A stretch of DNA of 64,000 nucleotides. Origin: Bacillota bacterium. Lineage in GTDB: Bacteria; Bacillota; Clostridia; Christensenellales; Aristaeellaceae. Positions within the stretch are counted from its first letter, which is position 1. Every line of letters begins with the position of its first letter. The stretch covers positions 1 to 64,000 of the forward strand of contig JAEWSC010000086.1 of the NCBI GenBank assembly GCA_023398575.1. Direction: 5' to 3'. Position numbers and translations under genes: made by a program. Positions 15,838 to 24,163 of this stretch are shown here, in pieces. The notes beneath the pieces are model-generated. The model did no database searches. It had not been told where the DNA came from and saw only the letters and a list, made by a program, of their open reading frames with translations.

Positions 15838-17400
15838 CTAAAACTTGCTTACCGTATTATGAAGCACCTTGCGCACAGCACCGGGACCGGACACCATTTG
15901 CGCAAAAAGTGCTTCCACCTTTTCACCAAGGCCAGCCGCATACAGATCAACGCCAAATAGGGATGCATCGCTTACAATGGGGAAGAGCAAATCATGAAAA
16001 GAACCTTTGTCGCCAAGGGAAACCTTTACAAGCGAGGGCTGCAGCTTTGCAAGTAATGGATCGGGGCTCACTTCAAAGGGCTTTCCATCATCGCCTATGC
16101 CCATCAAATAGCGCAGCCATGCGGCAAACACCAGCGGTATGCCGGTAAGGCTCTTTAGGCTAAGGTCTGGCCGCTGCAAATAAGATTTCAGCGTTTCACC
16201 AAAACGGATAGGTAGCTTTTGGGAGGTATCTGTCGCGATGCGCTGGGGCGTATCAGGCAAGAAGGGATTGGGAAAACGCACGTTCAACACTTCGTTTAAG
16301 AAATCAGCGGGACGTATGATCGTGGGGTCTGCCACCACCGGCATGCCTTCCACATGACCCAGGTGATGAACAAGTCCTTTTAAGTCCTCGTCTTTCATTT
16401 CCGCGTGGATACTGGTATAGCCTAGCAGGCAACCCAACACCGCCAAGGCGGTATGCAGGGGGTTTAGGCACGTGCCTACCTTCATTTTTTCGGTCAGATT
16501 CACCGTATCTCTATCCGCAAACAGCACTCCGCCTAAATGAAGCGAAGGCCGGCCGTTGGGAAAGTGGTCTTCCACTACCAGATACTGCGCCTCTTCTGCA
16601 TTGACAAAAGCAGATGTATACGTGCGCTTGCTTGTAATGATGACATCTGCATCCTCAAACCCGGTGCTTCTGAGCATTGCCTGTACGGACTCGTCGGGCC
16701 GGGGGGTAATTTTGTCGATCATCGTCCAGGGGAAGGATACCTTGCTTTCATCTTGCAGATAGGCAAGAAAGCCATGATCCGCCCGGCCTTCTTGAGCCCA
16801 TCGCCCGGCGATTTCCAGTATGGCGTTGCGAAGCTTTTCTCCATTATGAGAGCAGTTGTCCATACTGACCAGAGCCAGGGGATAGGCACCGCTTGCATAG
16901 CGGTGCAGGCACAGGGCGGCTGTTTTTCCCATCAGGCTTGTATCTGACGTGAAGGCGTATCCCTTTTCTGTAATCGTGAAGCTTGCCATCTGCAGGGTGG
17001 GATTTGCAAATACTTCTTTCAGCCGCTCCCATTCAGGACCGGCCCCTGCAGCAACGTTCAGCGCCTCCACCACGCTACCCAACACGCGCTTTTCTACCGA
17101 GCCGGTGGATTTTAATGTAGCTAGTATGCTTAAAGCATCAAAGGGACGGTAGGCCTTATCAATCAGTTCCTCATCAAAACCTTCTGCCACTATGATACCA
17201 GTATCGCAAGCACCTTTATCCAGAAGATCGTCCTGCACGGCGCACAAAAAGGCACGGAAAATGTTGCCGGCCCCAAGGTGCACCCACGCGGGAGCTTTTT
17301 CTGTGTTTTTGCGAATTGCTGCCCGATCGTATTGGGGCAGCCGATAGCCTTGCACCAACCATGGCTGTATATTATTCAGCGCTGCGTTGTTCAACTTCAT
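15838..17400 (-). CDS. uxuB: Fructuronate reductase (D-mannonate oxidoreductase)
   Basis: A 520-residue mannitol-dehydrogenase-family enzyme that would reduce D-fructuronate to D-mannonate with NADH. The N-terminal VHLGAGNIFRAFLCAVQDDLL is the family nucleotide-binding turn; FTITEKGYAFT, VSMDNCSHNGEKLR and SFPWTMIDKITPRP follow, and the last two are typical of this enzyme. No strong Shine-Dalgarno site stands before the ATG at 17400. The gene lies 56 bases after uxaC, so isomerase and reductase form one operon. The next enzyme, mannonate dehydratase UxuA, is not in the window. Confidence 0.92.
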   Translation of the reverse strand: MKLNNAALNNIQPWLVQGYRLPQYDRAAIRKNTEKAPAWVHLGAGNIFRAFLCAVQDDLLDKGACDTGIIVAEGFDEELIDKAYRPFDALSILATLKSTGSVEKRVLGSVVEALNVAAGAGPEWERLKEVFANPTLQMASFTITEKGYAFTSDTSLMGKTAALCLHRYASGAYPLALVSMDNCSHNGEKLRNAILEIAGRWAQEGRADHGFLAYLQDESKVSFPWTMIDKITPRPDESVQAMLRSTGFEDADVIITSKRTYTSAFVNAEEAQYLVVEDHFPNGRPSLHLGGVLFADRDTVNLTEKMKVGTCLNPLHTALAVLGCLLGYTSIHAEMKDEDLKGLVHHLGHVEGMPVVADPTIIRPADFLNEVLNVRFPNPFLPDTPQRIATDTSQKLPIRFGETLKSYLQRPDLSLKSLTGIPLVFAAWLRYLMGIGDDGKPFEVSPDPLLAKLQPSLVKVSLGDKGSFHDLLFPIVSDASLFGVDLYAAGLGEKVEALFAQMVSGPGAVRKVLHNTVSKF

Positions 17401-17456
17401 TTACAAATACCATTCCATTCTTTCAAGGTTTTGATAACAAGCGGCTAGAAGGACCC

Positions 17457-18857
17457 TTATATACTAAAATACTCTTTAGCGTTATTAAAGCAGATGTTAC
17501 GGACCATATCTTTTAAGAAATCAATATCGTTTGGATATTCGCCGTTTTCCACCCAGGTGCCAATTACATCACAAAGGATGCGCCGGAAGTATTCATGTCT
17601 TGGGTAGCTGACAAAGGAGCGGCTGTCGGTAAGCATACCCACAAACCGGCTTAATAGCCCAAGGTTGGCCAGCGTTTTCATTTGCTCTACCATGCCATCT
17701 CGCTGGTCTAAAAACCACCAGGCAGAACCCATTTGAATTTTGCCAGGAAAGCCTGATTGCTGGAAATTGCCCAGCATGGTGCCAATCACGGCATTGGCGG
17801 CAGGGTTCAAGCTGTATAAAATGGTCTTGGGCAGTCTGTTTGTCTGATCCTGCGCGTCCAAAAGGCGTGACAAGTTGTAGGCGATGGGCTCGTCGGTGAT
17901 GGAGTCAAAACCCACATCTGGCCCGTAGGCTTTGAAAATACGGGCGTTGTTGTTGCGCATAGCGGCAATATGGTACTGCTGCACCCAACCCCGCTTGTGG
18001 TACATGCCGCCAAGAGCAGTGAAAAGGGCCGTGCGGTAATGGGCTGCAAGCTCGGAAGGCACGGGTTGTCCATCCATGCCGCTTATGAAGGCTTTATCTG
18101 CCTTGGCAAAATCCACAGGGGCATACTGCACTGTATCCATGCCATGATCGGAAATGCGGCAGCCAGCATCATGAAAGAAATCAACGCGTTTTTCCAAAGC
18201 GGCGATTACATCTTCCGTATTTCGTATTGGCATATGCGCAGCTACGGATAGTTTTTCAATGTATTCCTGAAAGCCGGCCCGATCTACGTTCACAGCCTTG
18301 TCGGGTCGGAAGGCAGGCAACACCTTTGTTTTGAGCGTATTTTCACGTTCGATCTGTGCGTGATAACGCAGATCATCGATGGGATCGTCAGTGGTGCACA
18401 GCGTATCCACATGGAATTTTTCAATCAGCCGCTGGGCGCGATAATCATCTGTTGCAAGCAGGGCGTTGCACTTCTCCCATATTTCTTCGGCTGTGTGTTC
18501 GTTGAGCACCGTGTCAATATTGAACACCCGCTTGAGTTCCAGGTGTGTCCAGTGGTACAATGGATTTCCGATGACATGTGGCATCATTTTGGCATAGGCA
18601 AAAAACTTGTCCCTGTCGCTGCCATTTCCCCGAATCAAATCCTCTGCAATGCCAAAGGATAGCATGGCCCGCCATTTGTAGTGATCACCGCCCAAAAACA
18701 AGTGCCCCACATTGCGGAAGGAGATATTCTCCGCAATCTCTTTGGGGCTTAGGTGGCAGTGATAATCCAGTATGGGCATTGCTTCGGCAGCTTCGTGGTA
18801 TAGCCTTTTGGCGGTTTCGCTAGACAGCAAAAAATCTTTTTCCATGAATGGCTTCAT
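17457..18857 (-). CDS. uxaC: Uronate isomerase (glucuronate/galacturonate isomerase)
   Basis: A 466-residue amidohydrolase-superfamily isomerase, the usual family length, that converts D-glucuronate to D-fructuronate and D-galacturonate to D-tagaturonate. Diagnostic stretches are ILDYHCHLSPKEIAEN (HxH metal pair), GGDHYKWRAM, GNPLYHWTHLELKRVF, TDDPIDDL, MLTDSRSFVSYPRHEYFRR and the late ICFNNAKEY. AGGAGG lies about ten bases before the ATG at 18857. It feeds both branches: UxuB next to it and UxaB on the opposite strand. Confidence 0.96.
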   Translation of the reverse strand: MKPFMEKDFLLSSETAKRLYHEAAEAMPILDYHCHLSPKEIAENISFRNVGHLFLGGDHYKWRAMLSFGIAEDLIRGNGSDRDKFFAYAKMMPHVIGNPLYHWTHLELKRVFNIDTVLNEHTAEEIWEKCNALLATDDYRAQRLIEKFHVDTLCTTDDPIDDLRYHAQIERENTLKTKVLPAFRPDKAVNVDRAGFQEYIEKLSVAAHMPIRNTEDVIAALEKRVDFFHDAGCRISDHGMDTVQYAPVDFAKADKAFISGMDGQPVPSELAAHYRTALFTALGGMYHKRGWVQQYHIAAMRNNNARIFKAYGPDVGFDSITDEPIAYNLSRLLDAQDQTNRLPKTILYSLNPAANAVIGTMLGNFQQSGFPGKIQMGSAWWFLDQRDGMVEQMKTLANLGLLSRFVGMLTDSRSFVSYPRHEYFRRILCDVIGTWVENGEYPNDIDFLKDMVRNICFNNAKEYFSI

Positions 18858-18875
18858 CGGTCAGGTACCTCCTGT

Positions 18876-18904
18876 GTTATAAATCGGCAAGCTTAGCACC
18901 TAAA
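18876..18904 (-). promoter_or_regulatory. Possible promoter of uxaC-uxuB
   Basis: On the minus strand, TTTAGG (18904-18899), a 17-base spacer and TATAAC (18881-18876), 19 bases before the uxaC start. The boxes are weak. Confidence 0.35.
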
Positions 18905-19026
18905 ACGTGGTTTTTTTGCACACTCACTAAAGCGTGTGGAGTCCATGGAGAGCAAGTTTTTCTTCTATTATTCTACCGCATATCGGCTTGCATTTGAAGC
19001 CCTTTTTCAATTTAAACCTGATTTTT

Positions 19027-19055
19027 TTGCAATGTATGAAGGTGTATGCTACAAT
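19027..19055 (+). promoter_or_regulatory. Promoter of the Smr-domain gene
   Basis: TTGCAA (19027-19032), a 17-base spacer and TACAAT (19050-19055), about 35 bases before the gene. Confidence 0.65.
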
Positions 19056-19092
19056 AATAAGATAGATATCCAAATATAAGGAGAAGATGCGC

Positions 19093-19338
19093 ATGCAGCC
19101 TGGTGTCATGGAATTGGATGTTCACGGCATGAACAGGTATCAGGCGAAGGTGTTCATTGACAGCCGTTTGAAACGTGCCGATGCAAGCGTATACCGTGTG
19201 CGCATCATACATGGATACCGCAGCGGTACTGAATTACGGGATATGATACGGCAGGAATACGGAAAAAATCCGAAAGTGATACGGATTGCAAACAGCTTGA
19301 ATCCGGGCGAGACAGAGCTTGTTATGCGGGAGTATTGA
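19093..19338 (+). CDS. Stand-alone Smr-domain protein
   Basis: An 81-residue protein consisting of almost nothing but an Smr (small MutS-related) domain: ELDVHGMNRYQAKVFID, then the core VRIIHGYRSGTELRDMIR (family IHGxGTGxLR) and a final PGETELVMREY. Smr domains bind or nick nucleic acids; here the HGxRSGT loop replaces HGxGTG. I chose ATG 19093 rather than 19087 because AAGGAG then sits nine bases upstream instead of three. Its promoter is visible and the DUF454 gene follows 131 bases later. Confidence 0.82.
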   Translation: MQPGVMELDVHGMNRYQAKVFIDSRLKRADASVYRVRIIHGYRSGTELRDMIRQEYGKNPKVIRIANSLNPGETELVMREY

Positions 19339-19469
19339 TACTTTAGTATAATGCCGGATACTTCTCTGACATATGAATGATGTTTTATACTACAGCGGTA
19401 TCTTATAATACATACAGGGTTATTACTTCAAAGAGTACGGAATTAGTGCTAGAGGGAACGTGCAGCCTT

Positions 19470-19892
19470 ATGAAAAAGAAGCTTCTCTTCTGCCTGGGTT
19501 GGCTGATGGTTATATTGGGTGCAATCGGCATTGTTTTGCCGGTGCTTCCTACGACACCTTTTTTGCTTCTGGCGGCCGCTTGTTTTTCTGGTTCTTCAGA
19601 GAAAGCTTACAGGTTTTTGATAAAAAGCCCGCTATTTGGCCCATTTATTGAACATTACAGAACGGGTAAAGGTGTCCGCTTGGGCCGAAAGATTCAGGCG
19701 ATAGTAACGCTATGGTGCTTTTTGGCATTGAGTGGGTATGCGCTACAGAGGACTTGGGCGTATGTTGCATTTCCTTTCATTGGGCTGGCTGTTACATACC
19801 ACCTCATACAGATCAAGACAGCAAACGCTACAGAAGAAAAATCTAAAACGCAAGAAACGTTATATCATGAAAGAAGCAATGAGGAGGGGTAA
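19470..19892 (+). CDS. DUF454 (YbaN-like) inner-membrane protein
   Basis: A 140-residue protein with two helices at the N-terminus (LLFCLGWLMVILGAIGIVLP and TPFLLLAAACFSGSS) and another pair near residues 75-110. The LPxLPTTPFLLLAAACFSxSS stretch, the SPLFGPFIEHYRTGKGV turn and the following basic RLGRKIQAI are the hallmarks of DUF454/YbaN. The function is unknown. The start is less sure: the chosen ATG has only a weak GAGGGA upstream, but longer versions add a non-family extension. It ends three bases before the dioxygenase-like gene, so the two are co-transcribed. Confidence 0.85.
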   Translation: MKKKLLFCLGWLMVILGAIGIVLPVLPTTPFLLLAAACFSGSSEKAYRFLIKSPLFGPFIEHYRTGKGVRLGRKIQAIVTLWCFLALSGYALQRTWAYVAFPFIGLAVTYHLIQIKTANATEEKSKTQETLYHERSNEEG

Positions 19893-19895
19893 CGC

Positions 19896-20672
19896 GTGTC
19901 AAGAATGCCGGTGCTGTTTGTAGGGCACGGTTCGCCAATGAATGCGTTGGAGGATAACGTTTACACTGCCGTATGGAAAAGACTGCCCGAACAGATTCAA
20001 AAACCGAAAGCGATTCTCTGTGTGTCGGCGCACTGGTATACGCAGGGCACACGTACGCAGGATGCGCTGCATCCCAGGACTATATATGATATGTACGGTT
20101 TTCCACCGCATTTGTATCAGGTAAAATATCCGGCGGTCGGAGCTCCTGATCTGGCCCATCAACTGGCACAAATGCTTCCTCGTCAGGTAGATATCGATAA
20201 CGAATGGGGCTTGGATCATGGAACGTGGTCGGTGCTGTGCCACATGTATCCCAAAGCTGATATTCCTGTATTTCAGCTTAGTATTGATCTATCAGCACCA
20301 GCCACTATTCACTATGCGTTGGGACATGCACTGGCACCCCTTCGGGAGGAAGGCGTGCTGGTGATGGGCAGCGGGAATGTGGTACATAACCTGGCCTTGC
20401 TAAATTGGAATGAAAAAGGCGGATTTTCCTGGGCACTGGAGTTTGACGCATATATCCGTGACCACATGATGTATGGCAATCATGATGATGTGGTGCATTA
20501 TGAAAAGGCTGGCGAATCAGCCCGGCAAGCATTTTATACTCCGGATCATTTCTATCCGCTACTGTATGTGCTGGGCGCATCTGAACCCAATGAAAAGGCG
20601 CAGGTATTCAATGAAAGCTGCCTGATGGGGTCATTGTCCATGACAAGCTACCTGATTGGCGATACCATATAG
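19896..20672 (+). CDS. LigB-type extradiol dioxygenase homologue (YgiD-like)
   Basis: A 258-residue class III extradiol-dioxygenase-fold protein, resembling YgiD/4,5-DOPA dioxygenases. The N-terminal VLFVGHGSPMNAL and VSAHWYTQGT give the two conserved His; GLDHGTWSVL and GSGNVVHNL carry the remaining metal and active-site positions. The enzyme is Zn- or Fe-dependent in relatives. Ring-cleavage needs oxygen, which is odd in what looks like an anaerobe, so the true substrate may differ. A GAGGAGGGG site precedes the GTG start. A strong terminator follows. Confidence 0.88.
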   Translation: MSRMPVLFVGHGSPMNALEDNVYTAVWKRLPEQIQKPKAILCVSAHWYTQGTRTQDALHPRTIYDMYGFPPHLYQVKYPAVGAPDLAHQLAQMLPRQVDIDNEWGLDHGTWSVLCHMYPKADIPVFQLSIDLSAPATIHYALGHALAPLREEGVLVMGSGNVVHNLALLNWNEKGGFSWALEFDAYIRDHMMYGNHDDVVHYEKAGESARQAFYTPDHFYPLLYVLGASEPNEKAQVFNESCLMGSLSMTSYLIGDTI

Positions 20673-20688
20673 AGCATATATATTTTGC

Positions 20689-20722
20689 AAGGTCCCGCCG
20701 ATGAGATTCGGTGGGACCTTTT
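20689..20722 (+). terminator. Terminator after the LigB-type gene
   Basis: A 13-bp stem beginning AAGGTCCC and closing GGGACCTT, six-base loop, then TTTT. Confidence 0.88.
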
Positions 20723-20795
20723 GCCGTTAGAACCATGTCGATTGGGCTTTCATAGGCTGATATAGGATGCTTTGAAAAAGACTGGGAGTGAAAGC

Positions 20796-21584
20796 ATGAT
20801 ACAGCCCTATCAGCTGATCGATATATTCAAAACGATGTATCTGGGAAAATGGAAATACCAATGGGGGGCCGCACGCGAAGGAGTTGTGGATTGCAGCGGT
20901 GCATTTACCTATGCCTTTCGAAAGTTAGGCGGCTATATGTATCACGGCAGCAATACCATGTGGCGGAAATATACCACGGAGAAGGGAAAATTAGGTGATC
21001 TTACGCTTGTGCCGGGTATGGCGGTTTTCCGCTGGCGCAAAAGCGGCAAGGAGCCAGCAGCCTATAAGTCAGATGGGCTAGGAGATTTTTATCATGTCGG
21101 CCTGTATATTGGAGGTGGCGAGGTCATCGAGGCCAAGTCTGTTCAGTCAGGCGTGGTGAAAAGCAGTGTATCCGGTTGGCCGTTTGCCGCCAAGTTAACG
21201 GGCGTGGATTATACCGGCCAGCAGCCGGAGACGCCGCCTTCCCAGCCGCTGCCGGTTTTGAAAAAAGGCAGTAATGGCTATTGGGTGACAGAAGCTCAGC
21301 TTCGTTTAATTGCGCAGGGATTCCCGCTTCCTCTATATGGTGCAGACGGCATATTTGGCACAGAAACACAAAATGCTGTAATATCATTCCAAAAGGCCAA
21401 AGGGCTCACGCCGGATGGCGTTATTGGTGACGCGACCTGGGATGCACTCAATGGCGATATCCCAGTGGATGAAAGCCGATATTCGGTTTTAATCCCGAAT
21501 CTAACGATGGACGCTGCCAAAGAACTTATAAGGATGTATCCTGAAGCTTCAATCCAGCATCCGGCTGAAGCACAAAATGGGTAA
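20796..21584 (+). CDS. NlpC/P60-like peptidase with a peptidoglycan-binding domain
   Basis: A 262-residue protein. Residues about 15-145 form an NlpC/P60 (CHAP-like) cysteine peptidase: VVDCSGAFTYAFRKLGG carries the catalytic Cys and DFYHVGLYIGGGEVIEA the His. After a proline-rich linker (QQPETPPSQPLP), residues about 160-222 form a PG_binding_1 repeat (LKKGSNGYWVTEAQLRL ... GADGIFGTETQNAVISFQK). It would cut peptidoglycan stem peptides. There is no signal peptide or membrane helix, so export needs another route: a holin-like path, lysis, or a phage endolysin ancestry. No other phage genes are nearby. I chose ATG 20796 with GGGAG eight bases upstream. Confidence 0.85.
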   Translation: MIQPYQLIDIFKTMYLGKWKYQWGAAREGVVDCSGAFTYAFRKLGGYMYHGSNTMWRKYTTEKGKLGDLTLVPGMAVFRWRKSGKEPAAYKSDGLGDFYHVGLYIGGGEVIEAKSVQSGVVKSSVSGWPFAAKLTGVDYTGQQPETPPSQPLPVLKKGSNGYWVTEAQLRLIAQGFPLPLYGADGIFGTETQNAVISFQKAKGLTPDGVIGDATWDALNGDIPVDESRYSVLIPNLTMDAAKELIRMYPEASIQHPAEAQNG

Positions 21585-21600
21585 ATGAGATTGAATTATA

Positions 21601-21633
21601 GCGGCCGGCTGCGAAGCACATGCAGCCGGCCGC
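21601..21633. terminator. GC-rich hairpin between convergent genes
   Basis: Perfect 12-bp inverted repeat GCGGCCGGCTGC / GCAGCCGGCCGC with a nine-base loop, between the NlpC gene and noc. U tracts are poor in both directions, so it terminates weakly or blocks read-through by structure. Confidence 0.65.
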
Positions 21634-21677
21634 TGGCTTATGTTAAACCCCTTAGAGCATGGGCTTTTGCTATGATA

Positions 21678-22508
21678 TTAGCTTGTCTGGCGTTTACGCT
21701 TGGGCATAACAATACGAAGCTCAATGGATTCGCCGTATTCCATCACGCTGTATTCCGCTGGAATGCCAGTCTCCTGCATTTGCGTTACAATGCCCTTGAT
21801 GGCATTCATATACAGCCTATGGTCCCGTACCAAGGAGATCAAGCGCCGGTGGGGAGGCGGCGGAACGGGCAGGCGGGCCAATGCGCGTTCTACCAGGGCT
21901 TCCGTTTCTCTGACTGTCAAATTCGTGCTGGCAGCCTGACGGGCAATGCGGATTCGGCCCGGTCCGTCCGGTAAGCGCAAAAGAGCCCTGGCGTGACGCT
22001 CAGACAGATTTTCCTCAAAAATCATTGCCCGAAGCTCCGGATCAAGGCGTAGAAGACGCAGCTTGTTGGCAATGGTGCAGGCGGATTTGCCAAGACGTCT
22101 GGATAATTCATCTTGTGTCATTTGATAATTGTCGATCAGGGAAGCAAATGCCTCAGCCTCCTCGAAAAAATGCAGATCTTCACGCTGCAGGTTTTCTACC
22201 AGCGCCATCATGGCGCTTTCCCGTCCAGTGGCCGGCAGAACTATGGCGTCAATATGGGTTTGCCCTAGCATCTGGCAAGCGCGGAAACGACGCTCACCCA
22301 TGATGATCTCATATTGACCGTTGCCGTTTTCCCGAACGGTAATGGGCTGCAAAAGTCCAAACTGGCGGATGGAGTTGGCCAGCTCATTTAGCGCTGCTTC
22401 GGAAAATTCCCGACGAGGCTGATCTGGATTGGGAATGATACTCAACAAGGGCAGCCAGCATACCTGGCGGCAGGCAGCATGAACGGAGGCCGAATGATAT
22501 GTCTGCAT
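21678..22508 (-). CDS. noc: ParB-family nucleoid occlusion protein (Noc-like)
   Basis: A 276-residue ParB/Spo0J-family DNA-binding protein. The ParB N-terminal domain holds IIPNPDQPRREF, QPITVREN, the CTP-binding signature MGERRFRA and VENLQREDLHFFEEA; a helix-turn-helix follows (MTQDELSRRLGKSACTIANKLRLL) and then a dimer-forming tail. The order rsmG-noc on the same strand is the same as in Bacillus, which favours Noc over Spo0J. No soj or spo0J is adjacent, since the next gene downstream is convergent. GGGAGG precedes the ATG. A chromosomal ParB cannot be ruled out. Confidence 0.82.
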   Translation of the reverse strand: MQTYHSASVHAACRQVCWLPLLSIIPNPDQPRREFSEAALNELANSIRQFGLLQPITVRENGNGQYEIIMGERRFRACQMLGQTHIDAIVLPATGRESAMMALVENLQREDLHFFEEAEAFASLIDNYQMTQDELSRRLGKSACTIANKLRLLRLDPELRAMIFEENLSERHARALLRLPDGPGRIRIARQAASTNLTVRETEALVERALARLPVPPPPHRRLISLVRDHRLYMNAIKGIVTQMQETGIPAEYSVMEYGESIELRIVMPKRKRQTS

Positions 22509-22647
22509 GATATCCGCTCCCTCCCGAAGGATTGGAGAACCTCTTTGGAAATGCCCGCATATAGTCGAGCGCAGCGGGCAGGGCGGTCGTCCTCCCCCTG
22601 ACTACCGGCCCTGCCGCCACGCTCGATAAACATTATTCTTTTTTTTA

Positions 22648-22701
22648 GAAAAAATTCCTGCCCGATATACGAATATTCGTTCGTCATAAATCGTGGGCAG
22701 G
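22648..22701 (-). terminator. Terminator after rsmG, ahead of noc
   Basis: Read on the minus strand: CCTGCCC / GGGCAGG closes a 31-base loop, followed by AATTTTTTC. The loop holds a perfect 12-base palindrome ACGAATATTCGT (22669-22680), which could also be a protein site. Confidence 0.65.
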
Positions 22702-22754
22702 AGGTGTCGTATTGTGTTGTGATGAAGAATACTATGTCGAAACGCTATGATCTG

Positions 22755-23486
22755 TCAATCAATTCCCAAGGGTGTGCGTCCTGGTGTGCCGGCTTTGCGC
22801 GGATACTGTCGAAGGGTTTTTGTTGTTTTTTTGCACGGAAGAAGCAAATGATTCCAATCCCTGCCGGGAATGGGGGTGGCAATGGCATCCTCCAATGCGC
22901 CGCCCAACATTAGGGCGGCTTTTTGACCGGCATCCAATTCTGCAAGCACTGCCGGTCCCTTCCAGCACAAGGCGCGGCCGCCTTCACGTACAAAGGGCAG
23001 CAACAGCTCCAACAATGTGGGCAGAGATGCTACGGCTCGGGCAAAAGCCAAATCATAGCTCTCCCGGTGGTGGGCTATATGGGCCGTATCCTCTGACCGG
23101 CCATGCAGGGCCGTTGCGTTGCTCAGGCCAAGGCGATGGATGACCTCCTGTAAAAAAGCAACCCGCTTTTGCTGTGCATCCAGCAATGTCACCTTTACAT
23201 CCGGTCTGGTGATAGCGATAGGTAAACCGGGAAAGCCGGCGCCGCTGCCGACATCAATGATTGCCGATCCGTTTGGAATCAAGTCGTTGAACAAGAGCGG
23301 GGAAAGTGAATCAATATAATGTTTATCAATCAACTCATCTTGTTGCAGAACTGCGGTTAAGTCCATCCGCTGGTTCCACTCCATCAGCAAAAGGTGAAAG
23401 GCGGCTAGTTTTTCCGCCGCTGCATAATTAAGAGGAATGCCTGCCGTCTGGCAGCGGGAATAAATGATATCTGTCAACGAAGCCAT
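22755..23486 (-). CDS. rsmG: 16S rRNA (guanine527-N7)-methyltransferase
   Basis: A 243-residue SAM-dependent methyltransferase (GidB) acting on 16S rRNA G527. Landmarks are HLLLMEWNQRMDLTAV, HYIDSLSPL, the SAM loop IIDVGSGAGFPGLPIAI, LLDAQQKRVAFLQEV and FARAVASLPTLLEL. Length is typical. It stands upstream of noc as in many Firmicutes but is separated from it by a terminator-like hairpin, and 20 bases downstream of the YdcF-like gene, so radC-ydcF-rsmG is the likely operon. Confidence 0.95.
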   Translation of the reverse strand: MASLTDIIYSRCQTAGIPLNYAAAEKLAAFHLLLMEWNQRMDLTAVLQQDELIDKHYIDSLSPLLFNDLIPNGSAIIDVGSGAGFPGLPIAITRPDVKVTLLDAQQKRVAFLQEVIHRLGLSNATALHGRSEDTAHIAHHRESYDLAFARAVASLPTLLELLLPFVREGGRALCWKGPAVLAELDAGQKAALMLGGALEDAIATPIPGRDWNHLLLPCKKTTKTLRQYPRKAGTPGRTPLGID

Positions 23487-23505
23487 CTGCTGCTCCTTGT
23501 GTGCA

Positions 23506-24135
23506 TTAGTCCAAAGGCAAATGCAGGTATTTTTGACCCCAGTATTTCACCCAAGCCAACGCTTCCCGGAAATGGTTCTTTGCCCAGTATTCCTGTTTGC
23601 AAGGGCTTCCTGTGCCAACAGCCGCAAACCCTTGATCTCTGGCGATAGCCAAAGCCCTGGGAAGGTGATAGTCGCTGGTAACGACCCTGACAAGCTTTAT
23701 ATCCCTGCCTTGTAAAAGCCCGGCAGCATGGAGGAGGTTTTCCCTGGTACTGGTGGAAGTGTTGTCGGTCAGTATCATCTCTTGCGGAACGCCACGCTCA
23801 AGCAGCCAATCCCGCATGACTTCTCCTTCAGGGAGGGGTTCGTTGCCGCCTTGACCCCCGCTTACGACGATAACAGATGGGTTTTCATTGTATGCTTTCA
23901 GCGCTGCTTCCAGCCGCCAGGCCAACTGTACGGAGGGTTCGCCGCTGGGCTGCACCTGTGCGCCCAATATGATGATGGCATCAGCCTTTTCCGCAGCCAC
24001 AGGCACATTCACCTCCAGGTAACATATATATCCGATTAATGCGCCATAGCATAATACGCCAAGGGATAAAAACAGTACGGCAAGCCGAAAAATCTTACTG
24101 ACAAGGGTACGTGATTTTCTTTGAATTTTTTTCAT
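23506..24135 (-). CDS. YdcF/SanA-like DUF218 membrane-anchored protein
   Basis: A 209-residue protein with one N-terminal membrane helix (IFRLAVLFLSLGVLCYGALIG) and a DUF218 domain outside: ADAIIILGAQVQPSGEPS, VIVVSGGQG, SEGEVMRDWLLERGVP-like LPEGEVMRDWL, DNTSTSTRENLLHAA and VTSDYHLPRAL. DUF218 proteins such as SanA and YdcF are linked to envelope integrity; the chemistry is unknown. I chose the second ATG (24135) because AAAGGA is then six bases away and touches the first ATG directly. It lies between radC and rsmG. Confidence 0.85.
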   Translation of the reverse strand: MKKIQRKSRTLVSKIFRLAVLFLSLGVLCYGALIGYICYLEVNVPVAAEKADAIIILGAQVQPSGEPSVQLAWRLEAALKAYNENPSVIVVSGGQGGNEPLPEGEVMRDWLLERGVPQEMILTDNTSTSTRENLLHAAGLLQGRDIKLVRVVTSDYHLPRALAIARDQGFAAVGTGSPCKQEYWAKNHFREALAWVKYWGQKYLHLPLD

Positions 24136-24163
24136 GCACATTTCCTTTTATATATGAAGATAA

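Noticed and set aside
20796..21633. Prophage remnant suggested by the signal-less NlpC/peptidoglycan-binding protein
   Set aside because: No integrase, capsid, tail, holin or att-like repeat nearby; flanking genes are chromosomal.
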